Source: Entonaema liquescens
Taxonomy: Eukaryota; Ascomycota; Sordariomycetes; Xylariales; Xylariaceae
NCBI GenBank assembly: GCA_902805475.1
Contig: CADCSX010000023.1
Span: 248,001 to 312,000 of the forward strand
DNA: 64,000 nt
Direction: 5' to 3'
Shown: positions 1 to 12,765 of the stretch, piece after piece
How positions within the stretch are numbered: the first letter of the stretch is position 1
Layout: each line of letters begins with the position of its first letter
The notes under the pieces: model-generated
What the model was told of the DNA's origin: nothing
What the model saw: the letters and a program-made list of their open reading frames with translations, nothing else
Databases searched by the model: none
Program-made: the position numbers and the translations under genes

Positions 1-1782
1 TAATTTTGTCTGACTTACCTATCCTGCTAGATCGATGGGACTTGAGGTGATCTCCAAATACGAGGCACATTTGTAGGCTGGAACTTGTTGAGATGATCTC
101 TAGTATTTCTCCAGGGCTACAGATTTGCAGGTTCTTCTCTTTATATGTGAAATGCCGTGGGCATAAAAGAGAACAAGAGAGTCACTTGGTTTCTTTGGTA
201 CGGAAAGATACTGACTGACAAGAGTAGGATGCGTCAGTCTCTAGACTACTCGTGAATAGGATATGTGTCAGGATTTTAAATATCTGGTTTAGAATCCTCA
301 CAGTACATGCATCAATGAAGTACCCTAGCGTTAATAAAGCAATGAGTACGATGCTATCTTTAAGGAAACCATAGGCATGATTAAAGAGAGCCTTAGTTTC
401 TGTTATAGCCATGGAGTTTGCAGTTGCCTAATCATATATACTACGGTAAGGAGTCACGTAGATCTCTGGCTCCGCCAGACACATACCTGAGTCAGGTTTC
501 AAGTTTGTACATATGCCCAAGGCATTGTAGCTTCCTGCGAGGCTCCTAGTATTATTGGTTTCCTAAACCATATTCTTCTTCCTTTTTTGTGATATTCTAG
601 TCTCGTGATAATATTTCAGGAAGGAGATTGTGCTTTCTTTGCGAGGAAACGCTTAATAGAAAGTAATGGTTCATTTGACTTCCCCGATGCTGGTAATTAT
701 TTTTGACTAGTCTATCCCTCCAATGAGATTAACCGACTGAGCTAGGGACGTATTTTAATGTTTTCCTACTTATAATATAAGGGTTGTTGAAAATCTTCGG
801 GACGCGTATTTGTTCATGGTGATTCTTCTTGGGGACGAACGGGACTGATTCCCGAGGGACTTTACTTCGGCTGGGATAGTTTCGTTCTAGCCTATGTATG
901 ATAAGTAAATACAGCATTTTAATCTTAATTAATCATACTATTCCGCTTGAATAAATGTTATAGATTTAATTTCATTTATTCACTTTAATTCTTGGGACAT
1001 CTTGTTCGGCTCGTTGTATCAAGGACAAGTCCAAGGAGAATTTGATAAATACGTAAACGCTATCAGCGATAGTCGAGGTGATGGGATGACTTTGGCGACA
1101 GTTTATTCTTTGGAATCATATAAATACGGATACCAAAGCAAAGTCTGTGTGAGTTATAATATCATGGAAAGCATTCTGGTAGACTTTTATTTTTGAAGCC
1201 AGTATTTCAATCCCTGGGTTTAAGTATAGCTGTTCTCATCCATACATGTAGTTATCAAAGAGGAATGTCCGTATAGAAATAACCCTTTACGACACTTTAT
1301 TTCATTTCTAGATAGTATCTGGGTTAAATATCACAAGAGGAAAGCTCTCAGGGGTAATTGAAATATTCCATACTTTGAACATTGAAATAGGTAGGAAAAT
1401 CTATTTCACAGTGTATGTTCATATAAGTGTGATTTATGGTTATTTTTCGAAGATTGCCACCAAGTACTGGTATATGGATGTAATTATGAGGTTGGTTTGA
1501 ATATATCATGCCCCTGAATTATGTAATGATAGTTGAGGTACCAGTGTAACTCCTATGTCTGCCTGCGCGGTAGGCACCAGTGGCACGTGCACGATTCGCG
1601 TGAATCAATTCCAATTTCCATTAAAGACTGCAGGTGCAGGGGCCTAGCTCCGAGCCTCAGCGCGTCATAATTCGCGTCAAACAATTTGGTAGATTGTCCA
1701 CTTTTCCCATGAAACCACAACCTCTTTTTAAACAACACCACGAATTTTCTTAATCGCTGCAGAGTTTACGAACTCGAGTAAT
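1..1782. other. Gene-poor left edge / RFC1 upstream region
   Basis: No convincing gene is visible. The short ORFs here (76 codons or fewer) have no recognisable motif and no supporting splice structure. One possible exception is the minus strand at about 1-170, where a frame of about 50 codons stays open to the window edge next to a perfect GTAAGT donor near position 20; it could be an exon of a gene lying mostly outside the window. The last 200 bases before RFC1 must hold its promoter, but no clear element can be named. Confidence 0.5.
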
Positions 1783-4700
1783 ATGCCTGATATCCGTTCT
1801 TTCTTCGGGGCCAAGGGCGGTGCCCCGGCCTCTTCGAAGCCAGCTTCAAAGAAACCAGACGAAGAACCACCAAAGAAACGTACCAGTGCGTAATCCTCGA
1901 AACCAAGCCGTTATCCTGGCAGCTAATTGTGCTTTTTTAGAGGGACGAAAGGTTGTAGATGACAGCGATGATGAAGAAGTACCCGTCGAGTAAGTCGAAT
2001 AATTTTGGTTGCAGGATTAAATTTAAAAGCTAAACCATATCCAAAGGACCAAGAAGCCAACTACTAGATCTACCCTAAGAAAGCGACGTGAGTGCTACTC
2101 TTATGTCACATGTACGCTATCATGAAACTAACTGGGTATTAAGCGATAGCAAAGTGCAAGGGACGACTACTACGGCAAGTGAATACTTTGCATCGAGCAA
2201 ATCGAAAAACCAGCCAGCTTCAAAGTCGACGGAGAAGTCGCAACTTCAGGCAAAGCCCAAAGTAGAAGTACGGTCGAGTCCGAGAAATAAGAAAACTGTA
2301 ACCAACGCAGCCGAAGCCCCAAGCAAGAATGACGACGCCACACCAAAGAAGCGCCCTGCGAGCAAGTTAAAGCGATACGACTTAGATGAAGAGGAGGATG
2401 CGTTCATGGACGACGACGCGGATGCTGGTGATGATATCTTTGCTGCGGACGCCAAGAGTCGTAATAAGCGAAAGAACGATGACTATGCAGAGGAGGATAG
2501 CGAAGAGGACTTCCTTCCTAAACCGAAGAGAATTGCTTCTCGTGCTAAACCGGTAGATGAAGATAAGAAGCCTGCTGCGTCGAAACCTGCGAAGAGCAAC
2601 CTGGCCTCCAGTTCAGCGAAGAAGAGGAAGACGCCTGAATCCGAACTTAGTGAGGAAGAAGATGACGATGACGAACCTCCATCTCGTAAGAAGCCGGTAG
2701 CAAAGAAGCCGCGGGCGCCAAGAGGATCGAAAACCAAGAAGGCGGACGAACCAGAAAATGCAGAGATCCAGGCCATTTTGGACGATATACCTACGGTAAG
2801 GCCACCGACGCCGCCGGCGAAGGACCCCGATGCCAAGTTCGACTGGAGAAAGGCGGCAGCAGGAGGGGGAAATAGCGGACCACCGCCAAATCCTACTGCG
2901 GAATTACCAGAGGGCGAGGAAGATTGTCTCGCCGGCTTAAGCTTCGTTTTTACCGGGCAGCTAACTACCATTGCCCGCGAGGATGCCCAATCGTTGGTGA
3001 AGCGATATGGCGGGAAGATCACTGGCGCGCCAAGTAGTAAAACTAGCTACGTGGTATTAGGCGAAGACGCCGGACCCAGCAAGCTCGCGAAGATTCGCCA
3101 GCACGGCATCAAGACGATTAACGAGGAAGGCTTGTTCGAGCTCATTCGCCGATTACCCGCTAGCGGTGGAAGTGGAAAGAATGCCGAGAAGGCTCGGGAA
3201 AAGAAAAGGCAGGAGGAAGAAAAGATAAAAGAACAAGCCGCCCAGATGGAGCAAGAAGAAAAGGCTCGGAAAGCTGAGGCCGAGAAAGCACGGAAAGCAG
3301 CCGCCGCCGCACGAGGTGCTGGTCCCTCTCCGGCCGCGCCGGCCCCTGTTTCTCAACTTTGGACCGTGAAATATGCACCGACGCAGCCAAATCACATTTG
3401 TGGCAACAAGACAGCGGTCGAGAAGATACAGTATTTCCTGAAGAACTGGCACAAATCGCGTAAATATAACTTTGAGAAGAAAGGTCCAGATGGCTTGGCT
3501 GGTCACCGCGCTATTATGCTTTCCGGGCCTCCAGGTATCGGCAAAACGACAGCTGCCCATCTGGCTGCTAAGTTAGAAGGGTACGATGTCATAGAGAGCA
3601 ATGCTAGCGATACGCGTAGTAAAAAGCTTGTCGAATCCGGAGTTAGCGAGGTTATGAATAATACCTCCTTGCGTGGTTACTTTGCAGGGGATGGCAAGAA
3701 GGTAGATGAAGAAAAGAAGAATATTGTCCTTATTATGGACGAAGTTGACGGAATGTCCGCTGGCGATCGCGGAGGTGTGGGTGCCCTTGCTAAGTTCTGT
3801 AAAAAGACCGAGGTGCCTCTGATTCTCATCTGCAACGAGCGAAGATTGCCCAAGATGAAGCCCTTCGACTTCGTGGCGTTCGACATCAAGTTTCAGCGCC
3901 CAACGATCGACCAGATCCGCTCGCGTATGATGACTATATGTCATAGAGAAGGACTGAAATTGTCGGCTCAGGTACTCGAAGCTCTAATCGAAGGTAGTAA
4001 CCGGGACATCAGGCAGATTGTCAATATGCTGTCCACAGTCAAGCTGGATCAGACCTCTATGGATTACGGTCAGAGCAAGGATATGTCCAAGGCCTGGGAA
4101 AAGTCGATAGTGCTGAAGCCGTGGGATATTTGCCATAAGATGCTCGGCAGTGGTCTCTTCTCTCCTGCGAGCAAGGCCACTCTTAACGACAAAATTGAGA
4201 TCTACTTCAACGATCACGAGTTCAGCTACTTGATGATCCAAGAGAACTATTTACAAACTAAACCGGCTGTTTTAACCCAATCTCAATTCAAGAACCAACG
4301 CGAACGGAACCTTAAGGCTTTGGAGTTATTTGACATGGCAGCGGAGAGTATCAGCGATGGTGACCTGGTAGACCGGATGATTCATGGTCCCCAGCAACAC
4401 TGGAGCCTAATGCCTACCCACGCGGTATTTAGCACGGTTCGACCAGCTAGCTTTGTGGCCGGTCAGCTTTTGAAGACTACCTTTACAACCTGGCTCGGTA
4501 ATAACAGCAAATACGGCAAGTTGGGCAGGTTTATTCGCGAGATCCATTCGCATATGCGACTCAGGTCCTCTGGTGATCATCACGAGATTCGCCAACAGTA
4601 CCTGCCAGTACTCTGGACGCGGCTTATCAAAAGACTTGCTGATGAAGGCAAGGACTCCGTGGACGAAGTTATCGACTTGATGGACAGCTACTTCCTCACT

Positions 4701-5171
4701 AGAGAAGATTTCGATTCCATCAAGGAAATTGGTGTTGGTCCCCAGGATGAAGAAAATGTCAACATCGAAACCCAGACCAAGTCTGCTTTTACCAGACTGT
4801 AAGTTGGACGTACACAACAGCATCCGAACTCGTAGGCTAATGTTAATAGGTACAACGCGAGATCGCACCCAATTCCTTTTATGAAGGCTAGCAGTGTGGT
4901 AGCTCCCAAGGCGGCCTCAAAAGAGAAGCCAGACCTGGAGGAGGCAATAGAAGAAGACGACGAGGCAGATGTAGCAGATGTGGCCGAGGCTGTTGATGAC
5001 GATGAGGATATCGACATCGAGAAAGACAAGTATATTAAGAAACCGAAGGCTAAGCCTGCGAAGAGAGGTGGCAAGAAAGCTGCCGCAGCCGACGGTGGAG
5101 ATGAAGATGGGAAGCCAGCAAAAGGCCGGAAGGGCAAGGCTAGTGGAGCCAAGGGCAAAGCGAAAAAATAA
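1783..5171 (+). CDS. RFC1: Replication factor C large subunit (RFC1)
   Basis: Large subunit of the clamp loader that opens and loads PCNA onto primer-template DNA in the nucleus. A model with introns 1886-1940, 1990-2046, 2088-2154 and 4799-4849 gives about 1052 residues. It starts MPDIRSFFG, the usual PIP-box-like N-terminus of the family. After a long Lys/Glu-rich disordered region comes a BRCT domain (about residues 320-400, around CLAGLSFVFTGQL). The AAA+ module follows, with Walker A GPPGIGKTT near residue 523 and Walker B LIMDEVDG near 591, then the C-terminal RFC1 domain ending in a KAKGKAKK tail. The last intron is confirmed by the family motif FTRLYNARSH, which is restored by splicing. 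The acceptor of the third intron is uncertain: the nearest AG (2143) breaks the frame, while an AG at 2154 keeps it. Function is certain; the first three exon borders are less so. Confidence 0.95.
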
Positions 5172-6062
5172 GATCCATCGCATCTTATCACGATGTAGGT
5201 AAACTGAGCCTATGTTGCTTTGCTGTTAATATCTCTAAGGCTTTAGGGCAATCCTCAAAGAAGAAAATGGAGTTGATGATGCATGTACATATTTAAATCA
5301 CGAACTCAGGGGCAAATGTGTTTGTTCTTTGGAGTCTTCGCGCATGTATGAGGCATCCGAATAATAGGTTCAGCGAGCAGTTCTTCCAATCGATAATTGT
5401 CTTATATTTTACGGTATACCTATTGTTTCTTGTAACTATCATGTGCAGGCAGACATGCTGGCTTCGATTTGATGCAGCAGTCTGTGTAGTGTACCTAGAA
5501 TAATAACACTACTTAGGTCTGTACTTTACCCCAGGGGAATGGGTAGATAGGTATGTAGGTACTTAGCACCCTCCTGTGGGTTTAGCGAGTTTTATAGGGG
5601 AGCTCCTTGTTGTATAGGCGCGTTGTCATGGGTGAGGCTAAGTAGTGCAGCAATTTAGCGCACTCGGTGGTGAATTTGGTGGTAGTGGAAGATAACAGTT
5701 TGCGACTTCTTTCTTTCCTGCTCTTTCCTCCTTACACTTCGCGCCTTACAGCTTCATACCTATGTTTAGCGCACATTCCGCTACCGTCAAGCATTAGGTA
5801 CTGATTTTCTTCCTCCTGCCAGCATAACAATTTCCAACAACCTCCGGCAAAATTCCACAACTACATCATTAATACTCCTGCCTAATCGACCCCCTTTTAC
5901 TCAACCATCTTCATTACTACCTATTCACCCCCTTAACTGTTACGTCATCTTTATTTATCGGAGCTGTTCACTGTATCTCCCATTATTCTTACTTTCAATC
6001 CTCTGCATCCCAGCACATCTATTATCTTCAAGTCTTTTCTCGTTGCCCAATATTCCAAGCTC
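5172..6062. other. Intergenic spacer
   Basis: RFC1 3' flank followed by a pyrimidine-rich stretch (about 5700-6060) that looks like the promoter and 5' leader of the next gene. No coding sequence or repeat of note is seen. Confidence 0.5.
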
Positions 6063-8565
6063 ATGATGATGCCTGATCCCAAGCGTGACCTACCGCCTGG
6101 TGGTAACAAAGGTTGGTGATTTTTATAAATTCTCTTTAGCAAATATCTACCTATGTAAACTGACATTTTTGGACGTTGTAGCCGCGGTCGCGTCCAGCTC
6201 GTCTTCGGAGTTTGATTTCGTCTCGTGTAGTGACGGGTCAAACTTTCACTTTCTCCGCGGCGAGTCAAAGAATGAAAAAGGATCCTGGAAGCCTGGAAAC
6301 ATGGAGGATCCCAAGGAAAGTGTGGGACTAACAGGTAAACCCAAGCAGTTCATCCCTGGCTGCTCGGCTGGCAAGCCTACCGGAGATGAAGATAAGCAGA
6401 CGCTTTCCAATTCAATGATGCAAGCGTATATCGCTATGCGCGGCCCAGAAATGGGGGTTAACGATGACCCTCTGTTCGACTGGATCAAGCTTCACAATGA
6501 TGACGAGGCGGTCAAGATTACTTGCCACGAGAATGCCAAAGACGTCAATAAGTATGCTACTTATTTGTCTCGGGGGGCTCCGGTTCAGTCAAGTCGCACT
6601 AACATCTCTCGTAGCATGTTGGCGCATATGGATAAGGCTATTCTACCCGGCAACATGGGCGGTGATTCCCCTCGTGCTGCTATCTTTGAGTTTCAAAAGC
6701 CAGAGATTAGCCATATAGCTCCTCCTGCTACGGTGAAGTATGACCCTCTCTATCACGTTGCCACAGAGATGAGCCGTCGCCCCCCTATCTGGGGAAATGA
6801 TGAAGATGACGACGAGGGCGCTGTTTCTACTGGTCGTCTTTCTCCTTGCACCTTTCTCGATTGGTCTCAGGATTGTAAGCGCTGGACTCATCGAGAATTC
6901 ATGGACCCTAGTAATGTAAGTCAATAGTTCCTTGAGCCATGTGGTTCTATGCTATAAGTTTCAGAACATCTGCTAACGAGCGGTCTTTGCGTAGGTCCTT
7001 GCTACTGCCGAACGAATGCGCCCTACCGGAGTTGCACCTGACAAAGATCATTATCCCTACTACCTCGATAATGCAAAGGCCCAGCGAGACTACATTACGG
7101 GAGAAGAATACTCTCCCCTCTATCAAGTCCCCGAGAGCCCCTCTCTTATCTACACGCCTCCTGGTGTACCTACTAGCTCGTATGCTCCGACCGCATTCCT
7201 AGCGCAGTACGATCGCATGGCTCCTCTGCCAGCCAAGATGCTCCGAGACCATTTGTATGGCAAGGCGGAGAAAAGCATGCCGCCTGCCAGTGCTCATGAA
7301 AAGTTCACAAACGTACGTTGGACCTCGACCCTATTTTGAATTATACGTCGAGTAAATAGAGAGCGTCTCCATTGAGCTATGACTAATATAACAATCCCTA
7401 GACTGAGGTTAATAATGTCGCCGAAAGAATCACCAGATCCGACGGTGGTGGTCTTCCCGGTCCAGAGATCTACACTTTTCTCAAAGCCCAATACGAAGCT
7501 ATCGCCGAGGAGAGGGCAGAGGATGAGACTCTGCGAAAGCGAATCTCGGCGCAGGTGAAACGAATCCATGAGCTCGAGATCGAGCGAGACGGTCTTCGGG
7601 AGCACTTTATCCCTCTATTGAAGCGACAACGCGCCGAATACCGTGCGGAGCAGGAACGTCGCGCATTCCAGGCCATCCAGGCTCGACGTGGTATTCGCGA
7701 TGATCGTATCCGAGAACACCTCGGAAACCACGTCCGCGAGGTGCAACTGCAGCTAGACCGCTCGTACATGCAACGCAGCGAGTCGAAGCAGAAGTTCAAG
7801 GTGAACCAGCAGCGCCTAGCGCAACTTGAACAAGAGATTAATGAGGATTGTCTCCTGGCTGGAACAAGTCCTCATGGTATCTATGACGAGCTTAGCGGTC
7901 TCGTGCCGCCTCCCGCGGCCCCTGCGTGGTCAGCTACAGGAGGAATGGCCTACAACGTTCAGAACTTTTGTCCCGATCTCAATGCACACAACAGCACCCA
8001 CCCGACCAACGCTGATGATAAGCAGCCCGAAAAGCCGATCAAGGAAGAGGCTAGAATGGGAGATGCTGACTCCTTTTCTGGAAATACTCTTGTTAGCCCT
8101 ACCCCTGATATTTTATACGGAGCAGCTTCGACTGAAGTTCGTCACTCTGTCCGTGATCATATCAGTACCCGCACCCCTTCTCCGTATTCTCTGCTGAAGT
8201 CAATACCGCTTGATGCTCCAGGGGCGTTAGGACAATACTCTGCAGGTTATCGAGCGTCGTTCAGTGGCTTCGACGGTTATCAGATCCCGCCGAAACCCCA
8301 GCCTCCTATGTGTAATGCCGTTCGCGATCCCGCCGTCGGCCAGTCCGAGGCCGGCCCCTCTACCAAGGAAGTACGTATAAAAGAGAGGCCAAGAGCTCAT
8401 CCCATATCCAAGGTCCTAATGAACGTGTCTGCCTTGCCCCTCCCCCGGGTGAGCCCGAACCGATTGACCTCTCATACTATGAAGTATAACAGGGCACTTC
8501 TTCAAGAACATGACGCCAGCATACAGACGCCATATTTCCGGCGGAATATTGTGGTATTGTATTAA
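6063..8565 (+). CDS. Unrecognised coiled-coil protein
   Basis: I do not recognise this protein. Four exons join in frame with introns at 6103-6181 (donor could also be 6112, same phase), 6916-6994 and 7313-7401, giving about 751 residues. The start is the first of three tandem ATG codons. The N-terminal half is acidic and non-repetitive with a DDPLFDWIKLHNDDEAV segment. The middle (about residues 400-510) is a long charged helix rich in Arg, Glu and Gln (ELEIERDGLREHF to LAQLEQEINED), a likely coiled coil. The C-terminus is Pro/Ser-rich and disordered. Two splice sites restore phase 0 exactly, so the gene is real. There is no signal peptide or membrane segment, suggesting a cytoplasmic or nuclear structural or adaptor protein. 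That is inference only. Confidence 0.8.
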
Positions 8566-9695
8566 ATATTCGCCTTTTCAATTCGGTCTTCTTTTTTCAA
8601 GTCACAACTAGTTGCAGAACGGCCATATAGCCCAGAACGGATTGCCAACGCAACTATAGCCCGCTGCTATACACTTGGCCTAGGGACTGGACTTTACTGC
8701 CTTTTGTTTCTCCTTATGCAACGACAGTCTTTTCCGCTGAATTCTGATATAACTGTTTGTAACTCCGCTTCCAGTTTTCTTTTCCGGATTGATGGGATCC
8801 CCGACAGGTGCAATTCTACCCTTTTCTCCTTTTTCATGAATTGCCAATACGTCGGCGAATTGCCTCGGTCAATATAACGACGGATTTAACATGCTGGGAT
8901 AGCATGCAACCTTCGAAGAGATATTCGCCATCCCCTCATGAGGGATCAGGACTGACAGATTTGTCTACTGAGACATGAAATAGCAGACGTGTGTTTTGAA
9001 GCATCAACTTTCTTTCTTATGGGGAGTTAGACGACAGTTTGTCATCAGCCGAGACACCCAATGACAGATATATCTGTTTTGATACCGATATGCGCTTGAT
9101 CGCAGCGATCTTCATAACTTGCATCGCATTGATCAGATTCAATGGCTAGTTTGGCCTTTGAGGAATTTATCTTCAACTTCATTTTCATGAAGGCTTGCGT
9201 TGATTTTTTTTCTTTTACTATTCTTGCAGAACGCGTTTTCCATTACAAAATTATAATAGTTGACGAATTTCCGGATTGAAAAGGGCTGGATTTGCATACG
9301 AAAAAAAATGAATGGACGGGAAGATGATGATGAAATCACGAACGATCAAGTTCGCTGTTGCATAGGCCAATGCTATTCTGTACTTCGATGAGCTTAATTG
9401 ACGATGAAGTTCTTCTGTCGAAATTTTGATTGCAAGATGACTGGATTAGTCCGTGGTGAGCCTGACAAGAACAAGCTTTAATAATTATATCTCCTTCGTA
9501 GGTTAAGAAGGAGTAATTGCATAAGTTCAGGCTAACTCCTCCTATCGTACAACTGTAGTGCGGAATACACGGTTTAACAAACCTGCGATTTCATGCTCGA
9601 GAGTATTTGAATTGGCTCTTTGCTTTAGACTTGCAATCCACAGATAACTTAACACTATTACTACACTACCACCGATTACGATTCTCCCTCTCGTA
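8566..9695. other. Intergenic spacer between convergent genes
   Basis: AT-rich sequence between the 3' ends of two convergent genes. Short ORFs such as the one at 9139-9339 on the minus strand have no recognisable content. Confidence 0.5.
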
Positions 9696-11104
9696 CTAGT
9701 CCAGGCTGTAGTACTCTTCCCATTCCGTTCTCATTGTACTAATATCGATCTCGCTCCTCGTGCCTTGTCCCACGACGCGCCTCCCCTCAAACGTAATTCC
9801 CAGCCAATCCAGCTTGCCCTCGACTTTCCCGTCGCCGAGGAAGCGAATCGACCCGTAGTTATCGTCCCCGTATATAATGGCTCCCTCGAACTGCCACCCC
9901 CGCCAGGTAAAATCCAGCGACCTGGTAGAAGACTGCCAGGGTCGTTGGGGAGACGCATGATGCCGCTCACGACGCCGAGATTGAAGCTTCCCCAGAGCTC
10001 GGTCCCGCTTAGCGTGAAGATTAGCGAGAGGTCGGTGTGGCCACATTGCGAAGTCGCGTAGTCGCTCGTTAGAACGTAGCGCCCGTTGAGAAGACCGAGG
10101 GGCTTGAGTTCTCCGTCGTCGTCGTCCTCGTTGTTGTGTCTGTAGCTGGAGCTGGGATGACTATACGCGTTGTCGTCGCTGTCTTCGTCTTCGTCTTTGA
10201 TGTAGCCGTCGTCGTTGTCGGAAGAATACTCCTTTTTCACGGGAGAAGAGCTGTTGCCGCCTCGGCCTCTGCCCGCCCAGCCACCACCGCGACGGGCGGA
10301 TCGGGGTCCCAGCAGAGCTCGGGGAGTTGGTGCTGGCGTGCTGCTCTCGCGTTTGGTTCCTTGGTGGATTCCCCCGCGACGGGCTGTTGGTTTTGGCTTG
10401 GGCTCGGACGTGGATCCCCTGGACGCAGGCTTAGCTGTGGCAGCTTTCGGAGTAGTAGTCTTTGTAGTAGTAGTCTTCGACACGGTGGTCTTTGAAACAG
10501 TAGTCTTGGACATAGTAGACTTGGAAGTAGTAGCTTTTGTTGTTGAAGGTGCCTTCGGAGTCTTGGGCTTAGGCTCCGGCTTCTTCGCCGCAGCAGTAGT
10601 TGCTGGTTTAGTAGGCGACTTGGACTTAGCCTTCTTGGCCGCACTGCCACTACTAGCAGAGACGGTAACATTAATACCACCAACGCTGACAGTCACGTCG
10701 ACATTCGAGGACTCAGCCTTACGCTTGGTACCTGCAGTCCTCGGCGCGGGCGAAGCGGTCGCATCCTTCATGGCCTTCTTAGCCTCGCGCTCCTTTTTCG
10801 TCCATTCCTTCTTTAGCTCCGACTCCAGCTTCTTGACGTGAGCCGGGACCGCAAGATTGCCCCCATTGACGGCGTCGAAGAGGCGCATGCGCGCGACGGC
10901 TTTTGTCTTGGAGACCTGCAGACCATAGTGGATGAGCTGGGCCTCGAACCAATGAGCGGGGTGATCCTTATCGGAGCCGGACTGGAAGTGGTCTCTGAGC
11001 TCCGCTACGGTGGCACGCCGGTGCCGATTATGGCCGCTCGCCTCGGCGAATAGATCTCCGGCGTAGGAGAATCCGTCCTTTGAGGTGGGCGATGCTAGCG
11101 ACAT
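9696..11104 (-). CDS. Unrecognised basic low-complexity protein, frame broken once
   Basis: Function unknown. The N-terminus (about 110 residues, MSLASPTSKDGFSYAGDLF...) looks like a small folded domain. It is followed by Lys/Ala/Pro-rich sequence with runs of SKTT/TKTT, then an RG-rich and an acidic segment. The C-terminal 130 residues form a conserved-looking domain that begins LLNGRYVLTSDY and contains WGSFNLG, FTWRGWQFEG and GDDNYGSIRFLGDG. This domain switches reading frame at 9939-9950: the upstream part is read in the frame of the 11104 start and the downstream part in the frame ending at 9696. The distance 9696-11104 is 1409 nt, one short of a multiple of three, so one missing base (probably in the CCC or CCCC run of the coding strand) explains it. 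Expected length is about 469 residues. Confidence 0.75.
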
Positions 11105-11983
11105 GGCTGCTGCGTAATGAGATTGTCGCTGATTTAGAAATTCAATCCCGGATCAACTCGAACAAGCGAAAGAGTTTGTAGGGTGCTTAGCTAATTAACC
11201 TAATGTTTGCTGCAGCTGGAAAGTTTTAGCCTTTGTCTCCCTTGTACTGGTTGGCCGAGTTTCTCGCATGTGGATGTACAATACAGTACTTCATGCGAAT
11301 GTCCCCTTTCTTAGAAGTTTTGTCCAAAGAGAACGCCTCGTTAATATGCACTGACCATCAGTGGAAAACAATATTGTTACCAGGGTAATTTTATTGACAA
11401 AATTTTGAAGGATTTATTAAGTACTGGTACTGTGTAGACGGGTCTGTGCTCGTATTTTTTCTTCCTTTTTTTTTCTTTTTTTTTTTTTAGAATGAACATG
11501 GACTACCCTTCAATTATCTTCGATGGTGATCTATCATTCTAACTTCTGATTACTTATTATTTTCAAGTTCAGCTGTGATAGTTAATAACGATTAACTAGG
11601 ATAGACGTGGTAGGAATGGATGAGGTACCTATGACTTCGGTACAATATCATATATAATTCCATTGCTCGCCCGTCTTTGATGCCGGATACGAAGAGGATA
11701 TATTCATTAGATGGTAGTCGCCTCGGCCCAATGGTTTCATAACCGCTTCTACATAACGTAAATTCCCGGGGCCCATATAGATCGAGAAGCTGTAATATTA
11801 ACAGCCAAGCCAAGTCATGCCGTGCCATGCATGTATACCTTATACGCGAGGAATCTCCGCCGACCGCCTTTTTTTCATGAGAGGAGCATTTTTATATACA
11901 TTACCCAACGCCGGCCCCCCGTCGTGGTGGTATACAAGGTCTTTCATATTATACAGTGAAGAATGTGTATCGGTTCGTATCGC
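11105..11983. other. Intergenic spacer with T-rich tract
   Basis: Spacer between two minus-strand genes. It holds the upstream region of the 11104 gene and the 3' flank of MGE1, with a long T-rich tract at about 11456-11489. No gene is seen. Confidence 0.5.
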
Positions 11984-12765
11984 TTATTGGCTCTTGACGA
12001 CGCCGACCTTGGCGGCTCGGAGCACTCTTCCGTTCAGCTTGAAACCCTTCTGCTGAACATGGAAGACGGTGTTGTCTTCCTTGCCAGGCATCGGAGTCAT
12101 GAAGGTTGCTTCGTGCTCGTTGGGGTTGAACTTCTCTCCTTCGGGATCAAACCGTTCCAGTCCGTGCTTTTGGAGGGTCTGGAGCATGTTGGTCTCGGTC
12201 ATCTTGACACCCTCGTAGAAGTTGATCAATTCCTCGTTCTTCTGTTCTTCCATAGACTTGATCTTCTCTTGGCCCATTATTAGAGCCCTATCCAAATTGT
12301 CGACGCTGTCGACTAGATCCTTAGCGAACTTTTGAATAGCAAAGTCGCGTGCCGCCTTCATCTCCCTTTGTGTTCGATCTTGGAGGTTGCGGAAGTCAGC
12401 GACCGATCGGAGGTATTTGTCCTATACGAATTGTCAGATTCCGGCTTTGATATACGCTAAAGTACACTTGGCGCACTTACCTTCCAGTCGATAACCTCCT
12501 TCTCCTTGGCTTCTAGCTTCTTCTTAAGCTCTGCCTCGACGTCCGACGTTTTAGCTGCCTCGCCATCCTGTGCTTCAACTTGCGCAGTTGGCCCTTCGCC
12601 TTCCTTTTTTTCGGCCGACTCTGGTTGATCGCTATACCATCTTACGCTTCGTAAAGGACTTAAAGGTGCTGGGGAGAATTGTGTCCGCAATAAAGGTCGT
12701 TGAGCAATTGTTCTAGAGTTGGAGCATACAGCTCTGGCAGATTTAGAAATTACTTGTTTTAACAT
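11984..12765 (-). CDS. MGE1: Mitochondrial GrpE homologue (nucleotide exchange factor)
   Basis: Matrix co-chaperone that releases ADP from mitochondrial Hsp70 (Ssc1) during protein import and folding. Two exons (12765-12481 and 12421-11984) joined over the intron 12422-12480 give 240 residues. The first about 50 residues are Arg/Ser-rich with no acidic residues until after the RWYSDQPES motif, as expected of a mitochondrial presequence. A Lys/Glu-rich helix (AELKKKLEAKEKEVIDWK) forms the dimer coiled coil. The C-terminal beta domain carries the GrpE signature region (FNPNEHEATFMTPMPG ... GFKLNGRVLRAAKVGV). Length fits the family. The start is the first ATG followed by a targeting-like sequence; an in-frame open stretch upstream lacks evidence of coding. 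Confidence 0.95.

Noticed and set aside
2483..3022. 179-codon minus-strand ORF within RFC1
   Set aside because: Shadow of RFC1 coding sequence on the other strand.
10215..10841. 208-codon plus-strand ORF
   Set aside because: It is the mirror of the low-complexity Lys/Thr codons of the minus-strand 9696-11104 gene.
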